Shown here in pieces: positions 42,799 through 54,880 of a DNA stretch of 64,000 nucleotides. Below the pieces are notes generated by a model. That model saw nothing but the letters and a program-made list of their open reading frames with translations, was not told the DNA's origin and did no database searches. Both the position numbers and the translations under genes were made by a program. This stretch comes from Rhyacophila brunnea (Eukaryota > Arthropoda > Insecta > Trichoptera > Rhyacophilidae): the NCBI GenBank assembly GCA_022495005.1, contig JAGYXB010000180.1, positions 372,001-436,000 on the forward strand, given 5' to 3'. Each line of letters starts with the position of its first letter. Positions within the stretch are counted from its first letter, which is position 1.

Positions 42799-43045
42799 TG
42801 TGTAGCTATATTTCAAAATCAGCCAAGTACACCTTAGGTATTTTTGACTTTTTTTATGAATTGCTGAAGAACTGCTGCTTTCTAACATTTCTGCATTATC
42901 AAACTGTGGAATTTATTAATTTTAAATATTCTATACTCGAAATATTATAAACTTTCACCCTTGTGACTGTATTTTAGAAAACAAAAAACTGTTTTTTCCT
43001 ATTCATCTATTATGGACTTGGCTGATTTTGAAATCTAGCGACACA
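42799..43045. mobile_element. MITE family A, copy 2
   Basis: It has the ends TGTGTAGCTATATTTCAAAA and GATTTTGAAATCTAGCGACA and the interior of 2369-2618 in the opposite orientation (247 bp). Confidence 0.8.
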
Positions 43046-43574
43046 AATCTATTAGAATATCATTGGAAAAAACAAAAACGCGTCTGTGATAAATATTTAA
43101 TATTGTTATGTCCTGCTGTTATTTCACTTAGGTATCGTAAAACTTGAATCCCACAAACTGCCTCATTGTGTACGTAACGTTGGGCGCGTATTATATGAAG
43201 ATTAATGCTAGGGTCATCTTATATGGCCGCTGTGTGACTTTACTCACTTTGTCTTCTGCATTGTGTGTACAGAAAAAGTTTGAGAATCGAAAGGAAAACA
43301 AATTAACGTCGCTTCCCTTTGTTTAAGTTTACTTAGCGCGATCTCGGAGGGATAGTAATTTTCAATCCAATCTGAAGTGGATATATGAAACCGTAAAAAT
43401 GATAAAGGCCCCACGAAGTAGGCGTAATTCTGGAAGCCTTTTTAATTAGTGATATTACTATAATACTGCGGTGATTAACTATTTTATTTTTTTCTTAAGT
43501 AATGCTGGCCACATACCAGTAAATTACCTACCGCATAATATATGTGATGTTTAAATATAATTCCATTATAATTA
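43046..43574. other. Unassigned stretch
   Basis: 43140-43340 is slightly GC-richer and single-copy here. A 60-codon frame at 43144-43326 has no family features. Confidence 0.35.
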
Positions 43575-43601
43575 TTAAGGCTATACTTCAGCTGGGGCAT
43601 G

Positions 43602-43998
43602 GTCTAAACCAGGGGTAGTCAACCTGGTCCCTACCGCTCACTAGTAGGCGTTCCAGCTTTCATGGTGGGCGGTAGGGGTTTTAAAAACATTTTCATTATG
43701 TCAACATAAAATTTTCGAGACGATTTAAATTTCAGAAATTATACTATCAATGTATTTATTGTGTCACAAAACATTATCCAAAGAGGCAATTAAGCCAAGT
43801 CGATTGCGAGAATATCTTTCTACAAAGCATCCAATTGATAAGGACAAGCCCATTGAATATTTTCAGGAAATATATGAAAAACATCATTTATAAATCACCA
43901 TTACTGTGGAATCGGTGGGCGGTTAGAAAACTTTACTACTAACAGAGATACAAAAGTGGTCGGTAGGTATAAAAAGGTTGACAACCCCTAGTCTAAAC
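43602..43998. mobile_element. Internally deleted hAT transposon with perfect 8-bp duplication
   Basis: The element 43610-43990 starts CAGGGGTAGTCAACCTGG and ends GGTTGACAACCCCTA. GTCTAAAC is duplicated on both sides (43602-43609 and 43991-43998). CAGGGGT...CAACC ends and the 8-bp duplication define a hAT. A transposase fragment is kept inside. Confidence 0.93.
43750..43893 (+). pseudogene. hAT transposase BED-finger fragment
   Basis: A 47-codon frame reads LLCHKTLSKEAIKPSRLREY, then LSTKHPIDKDKPIEYFQE. This is the second half of a BED-type zinc finger as found in ZBED5/FAM200-like hAT transposases (C, then KPSRL..HL...HP, then YF). One zinc ligand and the whole catalytic domain are missing. 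Confidence 0.75.
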
Positions 43999-44512
43999 GA
44001 TTGTGATGACGCGACTATTGTGCAAACGACGCGTGCAGAACAAAACATAATTTGTCATAAAAAGTCAACATGCGTCCATTTAATGTTATGTTTATTGTTC
44101 TATTAGAAATAATAATAATATATTCATTGACACGTTTTCTTTTTCAATACCTAAATGGGTAACGTTTTTTAGTAACGTTTTTAGTCATCTTTACACGATT
44201 TAAGAATTAATTCCCCCGTCGCCATCACAAAACAAATTGACGTGTTCACAGCTCGACTTTTGCTCTTCGATTGCCAGCGAGTCCGAAATTTCGTCGCACC
44301 TATAGTTGAAAATTATTTGCCGTCTCACTGATGTATCGTCTTAACTTCAAAATCAATAAAAAAAACAACTGATGACTAATATGATATGTCTTATTGCTGT
44401 TTCACTGAAGTATGCTCTTAATAATATCAACTATAATAACGATAATAAATAAATTAATACAATTAAAGAATGTCAAGACTTTATTACCTTATCTTTCATC
44501 TTGGTCATGCAC

Positions 44513-45000
44513 TCATGGCTGGGGATCGTGACCACATTTAAATTTCGCCATCCTTTGAGCGACCAAGACTTTCCATCCTTCTCGATCTTCCGCTTTTCTC
44601 AGGGCAGAATGGATGGTGCCCCCAGTCAGCTCTTTCACTTGGTCGCTCCATCGCGCAGACGCTCTTTCTCTGCTTCGCCTTCCCTGGAGGCTACCCAAAA
44701 CTACCAGTCTCTCCAGGTTGTCCGGTCCGCGCCTGACAATATGTCCAAAAAACTGCAGAACTCTTCTCAGACATATCGTCGAGAGCCGTTCCTTTATCTT
44801 CAGTCTTTGGATGATTGACTGGTTCGTCCTGTGCTTCGTCCAAGAAATGCGAAGCATTCGGCGCCAACACCACATCTTAAAGGTATCTATTGCCTTCCGT
44901 TCTCTTGCCTTCAGGGTCCACGACTCGACTCCGTATGGAAATATCGAGAACACTAATGTTTGCACAAGCATAATTTTTGTGGCAAATTGCAATTCCCCGA
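44513..45000 (-). pseudogene. RTE-type LINE C-terminal fragment, open frame
   Basis: The 159-codon minus-strand frame contains YGVESWTLKARERKAIDTFK, WCWRRMLRISWTKHRTN, LSTICLRRVLQFFGHIVRR, GRRSRERASARWSDQVKEL and AEDREGWKVLVA. These are the conserved steps of the region downstream of RT in RTE-like elements. It is open throughout, unlike most LINE pieces here, but has no RT or endonuclease, so it is a 5'-truncated copy. Confidence 0.85.
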
Positions 45001-47529
45001 TCCTTCCATATTACCTTATAAGTCTAGTTTGTAAAAACCCGTAGTAGATACTAATACCTCCTCGAAATGTGTGTAACGTTTCTTTGGTTTTGGTATTTTT
45101 GTGGTGTTGCAAAGAGGCATTGTGAGGATTTGTGCTACACATCATAAGATAGCAAAAGTATAAAATGATTAACACGATTTTTTTAATTTATTACCTCCGC
45201 GCAGAGTTAGATTTTATTACAATTATTATACAAACACAGACGTCATTACATTATTTTTGATTTGATTCAAGGGGTTTTTCGATTTCGCGTGGCACTATGT
45301 TACCAAGTCACTGATAGGTTGATTATTTTTTATTGGGTAACACGGTATCACTGATATGTTGATTAACTTTGGGCACATTATCGGGATTGCCTAGTACACT
45401 TGGTATTTATTTGTAAGGGAAACTCCTTTGATTGATTATTTAGAGAGAGGAAAACTGACATTTGCAGCGCACCCGCCGTAGACCTCACGGGGGGGAGGGT
45501 TTATCACTGTTTCGCGGTCATTTTCCTACTGAGTCATTATATTTTTCAAAACGCAAAGGGGGAATATTAACAAATTGTAAGCTCTCAGCGAACTTTAACG
45601 GTAAATTTGGCTTGATCTGTCTTCAAGGTCGGATGTGTCTTATCGAGAAGGCGATCAGTTACCTATAATTATGTGTTAAAGGAACTCCATGCTGGCATGC
45701 AATTGCCTTCTTGAAATTGTTTTCGTAATATAATTTAGTAATTAATATTATCAGGAGTTGCAGGAGCATTTGCAGGGCATGTAGTAATTTTACAGTAGAT
45801 TTTTGATGTGGAATTGGAGTCATTCCTCTGGTATTATACATAGCAATTTATTATATATTATAACACCTATCTTACGTTATTTGATCATTATATATTTTAA
45901 GTTAAGTTATTATACGTCAATAAATTCACGTGAATTGTCTACAATCGGTATTTTATTTAATTACCACGCCTATCACCTCAAACTAGGGACTATCCGGCTC
46001 TTAGTGTATCTCCTGCCCTAAATATACATTAAAAGACACATCTCAGAGTAATAATATAAAGAGAGTGTGTATTGTTCAACTATATGAAGCCGTGTTTATT
46101 GCATATGTTGGGGTCACTCTAGTGTGGTGTTCGATGTGTAGGTAGAGGATGATGATAATGACGAAGTCTACGATGTAGCAGGGTGAGATTTATTAGCAGC
46201 GTATCGGTACAATAGTATATTATACATGATAGTTACTAGCTAAGTACTCTGATTCGAGTGACATTGAGATAAATTGTTCTTCGTTATTTATACAATAAAA
46301 GTTAGTACATTAACATTAAATTCTGTTACATAATCATATTAAACTAAATATAGAATCAGCGTTTTAAATTGAGTAGCGAAAAGAAATATTATTTGTTAAT
46401 ACAGTTGTAAGGAAATACTATGAGAAATGTTTATTCAGCTCATACACCGTAATGATGTAATAATACACCGTCTCTTATTTCGCCTAATCGACTTGCTGGT
46501 CTAGCTGAGTTGTTTACTGGAAACGGACTGGGAATATTTTACTGCAAAGTAATTTGATATTTTTATAAACAATAGATATCTGATCGCTTATTATTCTGCA
46601 GCTACACATATAACGCAAAGTAAAACCTCAGTTTTATTCTTATTAAATTGACTACGAAACGTTACACTATCATGTTGCTTCTCAGTACGGCTACCAAATT
46701 AACCAATTTTTCTACTAAATTAACTAAAAATAATTACCACTAACTTTATATTTAATACAAAAACAATATATTTCAGTAATACTTGCTCGCAGTTTTTAAA
46801 TGACTGTAGTCATCCAAATCAATATTTACTGGCGACTTGTACAAAAAATATTTAATTCACCTGTAGAAATTCTATCCTACTCTAACGCATATTGCGGAGA
46901 TATAAACGTGCTGAATACTTTCTCAATCTCACTTATGGTTCGTTTTTGTTCAGGCCTTGAAACACATATATTTTATATATCACTTCTTTTCGTGGTGTGA
47001 AGATACGTGCAATATATGAAGTACTTAACGTTCTGTCTGAAGCAGATAATAATATGAAGATAAGTGTTATGAAAAAGAGAAAAAAATAGCAATATATTTT
47101 GAATTATATCTGTTTAGTCGCAAACTATCCATATGTTCTTGTTTATCAGCAATAAAGACTTTGAGTTATTTCGTTCTTTACAACTTTTACTTTTATGGGC
47201 AATTTTACGATATCTTGTCGCAAATATACCGTAGTTTAAGTCGCTGCAATAAAAATGCATAAGGGCATTCTCCATCGTAAAATTTGCTTACATTTTCTCC
47301 AAGTAAAAACACATACATTTACCAGTCACTGGTAACCTTGAATAATATAATAATAAAATATAATATACGTTTAACTAAGTATTACTCGTTGAATAATATA
47401 TGCATGCTTATTTTCTTTAATGCAACGGGTTATAAAATAAGATAAATATGGGTATATACTGAACATAAAAAAAAAAATTAAAAAAATACTTCAGTTTGTT
47501 GCTGAAAGGCAACAACACTCAATTAAGTG
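45001..47529. other. Long AT-rich interval without a recognised gene
   Basis: About 2.5 kb with only short open frames lacking motifs (for example 45462-45668). There is a small diverged duplication (TCACTGATAGGTTGATTA at 45310 and TCACTGATATGTTGATTA at 45349). 46080-46300 has a faint resemblance to 16140-16400. No gene is supported. Confidence 0.35.
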
Positions 47530-48012
47530 TTATGCCAGCGCTCCGCTCCATTGGTGAGCCAAAAGTCCGAGGACAAAATAGATCGTCCGATTTGTCTATG
47601 CTCTGCTACTGATCAACGAACGAATAAAAAAGTCGAGCTGTCAAAAGTCAAAAGTTGCGTTTATCGTAATGTCTTCCGATAATCCTATAATTTTGTGTAT
47701 AAATACAAATAAAAAAATAATTGGTAAATCTCTCATTTACTGATGTGTAAATTAACAAATTAATCAATGAAAATGTTTAAAACAATTACAGATTTTTTTC
47801 GGTCCGAATGATTGCGTATAATGTCAAATCGACTTTACATAGTGATCGACGGACGAAGTCTGGCAACTCGGAGGGTAAAATATCAAACATGTTTGAAATC
47901 CAACGAGCCTGGTCTGCGGATTAAAAAGTCCGCAGATCTGGGATGCTCCACGCAAAAAAAGTCCGAAGACTGTAAATCGTCTGACTTGCGTGCCAATGGA
48001 GCGCCGGCATTA
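47530..48012. mobile_element. MITE with TTA duplication, PIF/Harbinger-like
   Basis: The element 47533-48009 starts TGCCAGCGCTCC and ends GGAGCGCCGGCA, with TTA on both sides (47530-47532 and 48010-48012). The arms continue with ATTGG and CCAAT and further degenerate pairing. There is no coding capacity. Confidence 0.7.
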
Positions 48013-48777
48013 AGGAAAAAATGAATGAATTGAAAGCAGTAAATTCACATATTATGTAAATTTAAAAATGAACCTTAATAAAACGAAATTATTAACAGTT
48101 CAAAACTACACACTACTACTACAGAACAGATTAATAATGTGTTGCCATGGACTGAGGTTTTGACGACCATGCCAAAAAAACCCAAAGCACACAAAGCGTG
48201 CCGACTGTCCTCATATCGTCACTGTTCTGGCAAACACTAATTCGAAAAAATTACATATTGAGTTAGTACGTTCCTTATTTCAAGCTTTACCGTCTTTATT
48301 TTAAAGTCATCCTTTTTACGATTACTTAATAAACTCACATGATAGACCATTATTTCAAACATTCTAACAACTTCAAAGTCAAATTACTCAAAACTAGTAT
48401 TCTCCAGTTAGTGTGTTCTGCCAGAACAGAGACGATATATTGAATGCACGTTTTGTTTATGACTCAAACGTTAATGCATATCATGATACAGAAGTATCAA
48501 TTGAGAATAACATCAAACACGTGTTTAAGTTTATTACATATTATTCTCATGACATCTGTATCCATTGGATTCTAACCAATGCTCTTCACAAATTTCGCTA
48601 ATATTAGCAATTGGGTTGTATGTTTGAATCAAGATTAATTGATACGGTACTTATCAATTTAATCGGTACGTTAACAAATTGCATTGTTCCTGGCTCCGAA
48701 AATATACGATAGAACTCCAATTTCTACGGATTCGAGTTTTTTTCCTGAGGATCTTCCCTTTTCCTAACTTATATTTA
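48013..48777. other. Unassigned stretch
   Basis: A frame at 48413-48601 has no recognised features. I see nothing assignable. Confidence 0.35.
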
Positions 48778-49920
48778 CTTCACATCCACAGAACAGACAA
48801 TAAATAAAATTCCGATAGGCTATATTCAATACGCTACATTTTGATGCGGGGTTTTGAATGTGTGAGTGTCCTACGAAAATGAAACACGCATTACGCACGT
48901 GCAATAGTGTGTGTAATACACCAATATTAAATAAGCGTAAATGCATAAACCGAGAACAGTTTTCAGTATTCGACGTATAACGTATTCTTCACACGTGTTT
49001 AAATTTATTCCATATTCTTCCTTACTCGAGATCGGTTGCCTGCTTCTGCTTGCCCGTTAGGTATTTCAATTCCCATTATTTCTGAGTTCCCTGATCGGCA
49101 CTGTATTTTTGAGCTAATTATTTTCTTTTTATTTAGTCCGAATGAAATAATAAATTTAATTATCGTAGTGCATTAACCGAGAGCAGTTGTCAGTATTCGA
49201 CATATATTATGACGTAGGTACTCTTGACACGTGTTTAAGTTTATCCCGATTCTTCCTTACTCGAGATCGGTTACCTGCTACCAGTGGCGAAGGGTAGAGG
49301 TAGGCTGTTAAGATTCGATGTAAATAGTGCACATTAAACTTTATCAGTTATACGTATTTGTGTTTATTGAACTAAGACTAAAATTTACAGATGGTTTTGG
49401 TTAGTTTTTAAAAATCAATTAAGCCTTGCCTAAGCTAAACCATAATATTTTTGGTATACTTTGGGCGATATGACAAAATTATGCACACTTTTTCGTTCAT
49501 ACTTATTTGTTTACGTTGTATTAAGAATATAATATATTACACTTATTGTTGGTTCATTTTTATAAATTCATTAAGCCCTGCTTAAACCAAAGTGTAAAAG
49601 ATAAAAAAATATTATTCTATTTATAAGATATCCAAACATATGTATGATTTAATTGCATAATTTTAGATATTTTATAGATAAACAAGTATTTTTTGACTAT
49701 TATCTATTATGGCTTGGTTTTCGCAGGGTTTAATTGAATTTTACAAACTAACTAACAACATCTGTAAATTGTGGTTTTATTTCAATGAAAACAGATACAT
49801 ACGTATGACTGACAAAGTTTAATGTGTATTATTTATGGGGGATCTTAACAGCCTACCTCCATCCCTCGCCACTGCCTCCTTACCCGTTAGGTATTTCAGT
49901 TCCTAATATTTCTGCGTTTT
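48778..49920 (-). repeat. Dispersed repeat K, two consecutive inverted copies
   Basis: 48778-49160 is the reverse complement of 7130-7540. A second, partial copy begins at about 49165 (CCGAGAGCAGTTGTCAGTAT) and is interrupted by the hAT MITE at 49282-49874 before it resumes with CCCGTTAGGTATTTCAGTTC. The two copies are in tandem. Confidence 0.65.
49274..49883. mobile_element. hAT MITE M1, copy 6, inside repeat K
   Basis: The element 49282-49874 starts CAGTGGCGAAGGGTAGAGG and ends CATCCCTCGCCACTG. The flanks CCTGCTAC and CCTCCTTAC are near-identical, as expected for a decayed 8-bp duplication. Confidence 0.88.
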
Positions 49921-50053
49921 GTCATTACTCATTATACGTCTGAATAAAAACGATTATCTTCTAAGTTACGTACGCACTTAAAGTTCAACGGAGTGTTGTA
50001 AACCAGGCAGAATGATATGACGTAATAAATATGAATGTGTAATACTGTCTTAT

Positions 50054-50923
50054 CAGTGGCGTGTACAGGATTTATGACCAGTGGGGTAAAAATGCCAAGA
50101 GGGCATAGGAAACAGTATCATCTGGATTATATGTTCAAATTATACATTTTTTATCAAGCCTTTAATATTCGAATCTAAATTCTCGAATCGTCGTGTTTAA
50201 ATATATATTTTTTTCCATCATATCCGATTCTAAAAAGATCATATAGAACTTATAGTTATTTGTTCTACATCTATATATATCCCTCCCGAGCACCCTATAA
50301 TTTAGTGATATAACGCCATTAATAATGCTGCGTACATCCAAATTCAGCTTGCTCCGTTGCTTTTAGATATGCAACATTAGCACCGTAAAGTGTGATACAG
50401 ATTTCCCATCAACATCAGGTGAGTGCCCGGAGTACCTTATTCTATCATAAAAATTCAATACAGTGCTCTAAAACAATGTTTTTTAACCTTTTTACATCCG
50501 CGGACCACATAATAAATATTTATACTATTTACACAATTTTTGAAACAATTGTCGAAATATAACACGATCCCACTTCAAATTTTGGGTTTCTAGGTAACTA
50601 TTTTTGAACTGCAGAAAAAAATTGCGGCCCACCTAAAAGTCTTCGCGGATAACCGGTTAAGAAACTATGCTCTAATATATCCACCAACAAGACATACATA
50701 AATACAAAATGACATCTCAGTAAATTATTTTAAAACACACTAACTTTAAATAAGCCTGTAGTGATTAGTTTTATAATATGTTCGACCATATTATACGAAT
50801 TGGCTTTGTTTTGTCTCTAGCATGCAATGAGTCATTGCTAGTATGGATTTTACACCTCGGTAGTTTTTTTCGCGGGGTGATTTTCACCGCCAGCCACCCG
50901 CAGCGCACGCTACTGTCCTAAGA
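50054..50923. mobile_element. hAT-like element with a nested hAT MITE
   Basis: The left end CAGTGGCGTGTACAGGA and the right end CAGCGCACGCTACTG are hAT-type. The flanks TGTCTTAT and TGTCCTAA are similar. There is no transposase frame. The element is old and the right boundary is uncertain by a base or two. Confidence 0.55.
50466..50677. mobile_element. Nested hAT MITE (196 bp)
   Basis: The element 50474-50669 starts CAATGTTTTTTAACC and ends GGTTAAGAAACTATG. The flanks CTCTAAAA and CTCTAATA match at seven of eight positions. The inner word ATCCGCGGACC is common in this hAT MITE type. Confidence 0.75.
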
Positions 50924-51224
50924 CACAGTTGGATTTTAGTCGAAAATATTATTCTCTAAATGGGGCTTTATTTCGGCCGTTATACGGTTAGTAAAATTTA
51001 AAGGAACTAATGATAAATGTGTGATATCGGTTCTATGAAGTGAAATTTTATGATTATCGTGCATTTGGTGTCAGATTTAATGTCAGTTATTAGTAACAAT
51101 AGAATAGTAAAATATTGGGCAATGGCGAAGATTATCTGTTGAGCAAATAAAAACAAACAAGGGGAGTTTAATGGCATGTATTTTTTGTATTTCGAATTAT
51201 AGAGTTGTCAAGTATCTCAAATCA

Positions 51225-51790
51225 AATCAAATTTATTTATTTTACATATAATGAACATAACAAATTAGAAATTCAAAGCGTTCACGACATGACATAAAAT
51301 TTAAAATAAGTGTTAACAATTTTTAAAATAAAAATACAGAGAAATGTGACTTAATAATGTAATAAGTAATAAAATAGGAAATAAAATAAAGCAACAAAAA
51401 TAAAAGTAGATGGAAGCACACAGAGTGAACTATCAATAGGCCCTATCTTAAAAACTTATAAAACAACGTCCACCTAAATTCAGACTCACGTAAGTGTAAT
51501 ATATCAATATCCGAAGCGAATCATTAAACATGGTTATTGCCCTCTCAATTATTGGCATCACTAATGGCAGGTTAGTTCTTCGCCTTGGGAGAACAAACAA
51601 CGGATGCCCTCGATTCCTAAGATTCCCAGAGACACACAAGCCAACACCACCAAGAATGGCAGAGTTCACATTTACGCCGCGTATAAGTCGGAAAAAATAT
51701 GTAGCTAAATAAAGATTCCTTCTAAATTTTATGCTACATTATTTTAGCATACCTAAAAGAAAGTCAGTCGGATAGATACTGACTCAAAAA
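51225..51790 (-). mobile_element. CR1/Jockey-type LINE 3' end, copy 3
   Basis: The minus strand reads GLCVSGNLRNRGHPLFVLPR and RRTNLPLVMPI, as in copy 2. The 3' end (at 51225) is an AAATTTGATTTGATTTG-type repeat rather than a long poly-A. Confidence 0.75.
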
Positions 51791-53034
51791 TTGCATCGTA
51801 CAATGATATATTTTAAATAAAATTGCCCCGCATGCGACTTTTTTACTATTAGAAATTTGTGACGTATGTTATCTCACGTATTTGGTATATCCGCCACGCC
51901 CGGCCCCCCAGGCTAGAGCCCTGTCAGCCCCCCTTGTGGGGGCCATGATCTAAAATCATCCTCACGCAAATATAATAATATATCAGTATTTAAAGTAATT
52001 CGGTTGTTCACTATTATTATGTTACTGATTAGTCTTTCCATATAAGTATGTACATCTACGTGCGTTTAGTTAGGTGATATTATCATACGTGATGTCACAT
52101 GGTCTTTTGACTTTGACTTTTGATAATCCTAGTTTATGGGGCACCTGAGTTTAGAGCTCTTATCCCCTTCATCTTTGGTTTTTTTAAAAATCTGTAGTAT
52201 AGGTTGATGAACATGGTCTTTTACACGAAAGCATGGTTATAAATGATAACATTTTGCATGTTCTATCAATCTACTACTGTACTATGTTACATTGTGTGTT
52301 CGATAATATGGGTTCTAAATGATACAATTTTGCAAGGTTCGGGAAACATTTCATGCAGTAGGCAACAGCTTATAATAATGTAAACTGGAAAACATATCCA
52401 GGGGGTTCAGTGACTTGGGCGGGTTCAACCAGGCAGACAAATATCGCATTAATATAAACGCAAAGCTCGGATTAAAACCGAAAGCTTTCGCGAGAGGAAA
52501 AAAATAATAAAACGACGTTTCGTTGATTTTTTTTCCTTCGCACCATCTTTGTTTTATCTCGTCAAGTTCACTTCGGGTTATTACACAAAAGCTTTGTATT
52601 TTTTTTTTAATATTCTTCATGGGAATCTTAATGATAATCACTTGTTAAACATAATCTTTGTACTGAGTTCATATTTTGGAAATACTATATAGATCTTTGA
52701 AACTTATTTTATTTTGATTCGAAATACAATTCTGATGTAGTACAGGACTTGCACGTAGAATCAACGGTTACATATTATAAACTGTAGGTACGTGTGGCTG
52801 TTATCGGAATCCTGTAACCCAGATCTCAATTATAATATTATTTATTAAATATTCATTTTCACGTAAAATCAGTCAGTACCTATATATTATAATATGATTT
52901 CATACTGTTATGAGATAGCGGATTTCCTAACATTATGAATTAAAATGATTTCATAATTATTTCAACATATTATTTCAACATATTATTTCAACATATTATT
53001 TCATATCATCATTTACATCCACTTTAGAATATAT
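51791..53034. other. Unassigned interval with a 13-bp minisatellite
   Basis: 52960-53004 has about three copies of TTTCAACATATTA. A minus-strand frame at 52351-52641 is rich in Lys, Ile and Phe and has no recognised domain. The 52135-52205 segment resembles part of the ORF at 34456-34707. No gene is supported. Confidence 0.4.
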
Positions 53035-53850
53035 ATTTAGACGCATCGACTGGGCGAGAAGAGGAATCCTCATCAACGGAGAATACCTCAGTCACATGCG
53101 CTTTGGAGACGACATTGTTGTCTTCGCAGAAACTCAAGAAGAACTCCAGGGCATGATGCAAGAGCTCGCAAATGAAAGCTTGAAAGTAGGTTTAAAGATT
53201 AATATCTCAAAGACAAAAGTAATGATGGACCACTTCGCTGATCGAAAACGATCTTCATCAACGGCAATCACATCGAGAGAATCAACAGCTATGTCTACCT
53301 CGGACAGCAAATGTCTGTAGATGGAGGCATTGGTGACGAGATTACTCGAAAAGCCAAGCATTGAGTGCATTCGGGTGCTTAAGTAATATCTTCAAGAGCG
53401 ACCTTCCAATATGCCTGAAGCGTAAAGTATTCAACAAATGTGTGCTACCAGGGCTAACTTATGCTTGCGAAACATGGACTCTCAACACACGAGAGATCCA
53501 AAAATTGGAGTTGCGCAACGTGGCATGGAAAGTTGCATGCTGGGCATAACGCGTAAGGACCGCAGAAGAAACCAATGGATAATGAAAAGCAAACAAGAGT
53601 GAGAGATGTGATACAGGTCACCAAATTAATGAAATGGAGGTGGGCCGGAATATCGCACGGCCAACGGACAATCGCTGGACGAATAACGTCATTCAGTGGT
53701 ACCCGAAGGGCACTAAGCGGCGACAGGAGCGCCCCAAAACCCGCTGGATTGACAAACTTGTCAGGTTTGGTGGAAGTACGTGGCAGAGAAAAGCAAGGAA
53801 CCGAGAAGAGTGGAGGGAGCTGGGAGAGGTCTTCATCGAGCAGTAGATCG
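53035..53850 (+). pseudogene. RTE-type LINE fragment: end of RT and C-terminal region
   Basis: The plus strand opens with RIDWARRGILINGEYLSHMR, then FGDDIVVFAETQEELQGM (RT motif C, FGDD) and VGLKINISKTKVM. After frameshifts come YVYLGQQMSVDGG, LPICLKRKVFNKCVLPG, YACETWTLNTREI, then WRWAGHIARP-like, TKRRQERPKTRWIDKLVRF and RKARNREEWRELGEVFIEQ before the stop at 53844. At least three frame changes occur between 53270 and 53650. Confidence 0.85.
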
Positions 53851-54124
53851 ACCCCGGTTGAAAATATTATTTCATAGTGCGCCGGTCAATAAATAGCAGG
53901 TCAGAATCGATTAGACATCTCACTCCATTATAAGTTTACGTTAAAGACACATCGCACCGAATTACCGTTATATTTATTATACTGCATCGATTGTACCCTT
54001 GTAGTTATTTGAAACAGTAAATAAATTCTCATCTCCTCCATCATCACGCACAATTACCTACTACCGTCTTTCATCTGCAATACCAATCCTCCACCGAACC
54101 AGAATACTACATATTATACGTATT
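53851..54124. other. Unassigned stretch
   Basis: I see no coding or repeat feature here. Confidence 0.4.
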
Positions 54125-54880
54125 GTATTTCACCGTAACACAATTCGCCGTGAGCTTTCTTATACGACCATCTCTACAGCACCGAGATGAAAAAAATACG
54201 CGATGTTCGTGGAGCATTTTCATAGCCGATTTTGACAAAACTCATGAATTCAAGAATTAAACCTTAACCTAACCTAACAAGTAATCCCGTATATCGACTA
54301 ATTACAAAAATTGTTTGCTGCTGGCTTCATGTACAGTGTTAAGACGATATTTCAGTGAAACGGCAAATAATTTTCAACTATAGACGCGATGAAATTTTGG
54401 ACTCGTTGGCAATCTGAGAGCGAACGTCGAAGTGTGAATACGTAAATTTGTTTCGTGATGGCGACGGGGGTAATAATTCTTAAATCGTGTAAAGATGACT
54501 AAAAACGTTACCCATTTACTTGAAAAATAAAACATGTCAATGAATATATTATTATTGTTATTAATAGAACAATTAACAGAACATTAAATTTACGCATGTT
54601 GGATTTATATGACAAATTATATTTCGCTCGGCATGCGTCATTTGCACCCGCAACCCGCAATCCGCACATCGCCTAGCCTCGATCTTCTTAGACCATGCCT
54701 CAACTGAGGTATAGCCTTAACCCACAAGAACCATGTTTTATTTAGACATAAATTTTATGTTAGTATTATACGACCCAAAGAGGTTGGACGGTTTTTAATA
54801 TACGGCCATATATATTATTTCCGATACAACATTTTACAGCGAAGTGTGATACGGCGAACTGCATACGTGCAAGTTTTCGG
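54125..54880 (+). repeat. Dispersed repeat J, copy 3, split by a TTAA MITE
   Basis: 54125-54338 (CTTAACCTAACCTAAC, then CTGGCTTCATGTACA) and 54721-54880 (CCACAAGAACCATGTTTTAT, then TTTAGACATAAATTTTATGT) are the two halves of the repeat seen uninterrupted at 28895-29325. The MITE lies between them. Confidence 0.75.
54339..54720 (+). mobile_element. TTAA MITE (M2), copy 3, intact
   Basis: The element 54343-54716 (374 bp) starts GACGATATTTCAGTGAAACG and ends CAACTGAGGTATAGCC, with TTAA at 54339-54342 and 54717-54720. The uninterrupted repeat J at 28895-29325 shows the empty site. There is no ORF. Confidence 0.9.

Larger units (their letters stand above)
43575..44344 (-). mobile_element. TTAA MITE (M2), copy 2, split by a hAT element
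   Basis: TTAA stands at both ends (43575-43578 and 44341-44344). The ends GGCTATACTTCAGC and, inverted, GACGATACATCAGTGA form imperfect TIRs. Subtracting the hAT (381 bp) and its duplication (8 bp) from 762 bp gives 373 bp, within one base of the intact copy at 54343-54716. TTAA duplication points to a piggyBac-like mobiliser. Confidence 0.9.

Noticed and set aside
52351..52641. 96-codon minus-strand frame as a gene
   Set aside because: It has AT-driven Lys/Ile/Phe composition and no motif, splice context or homologous copy that I can support.
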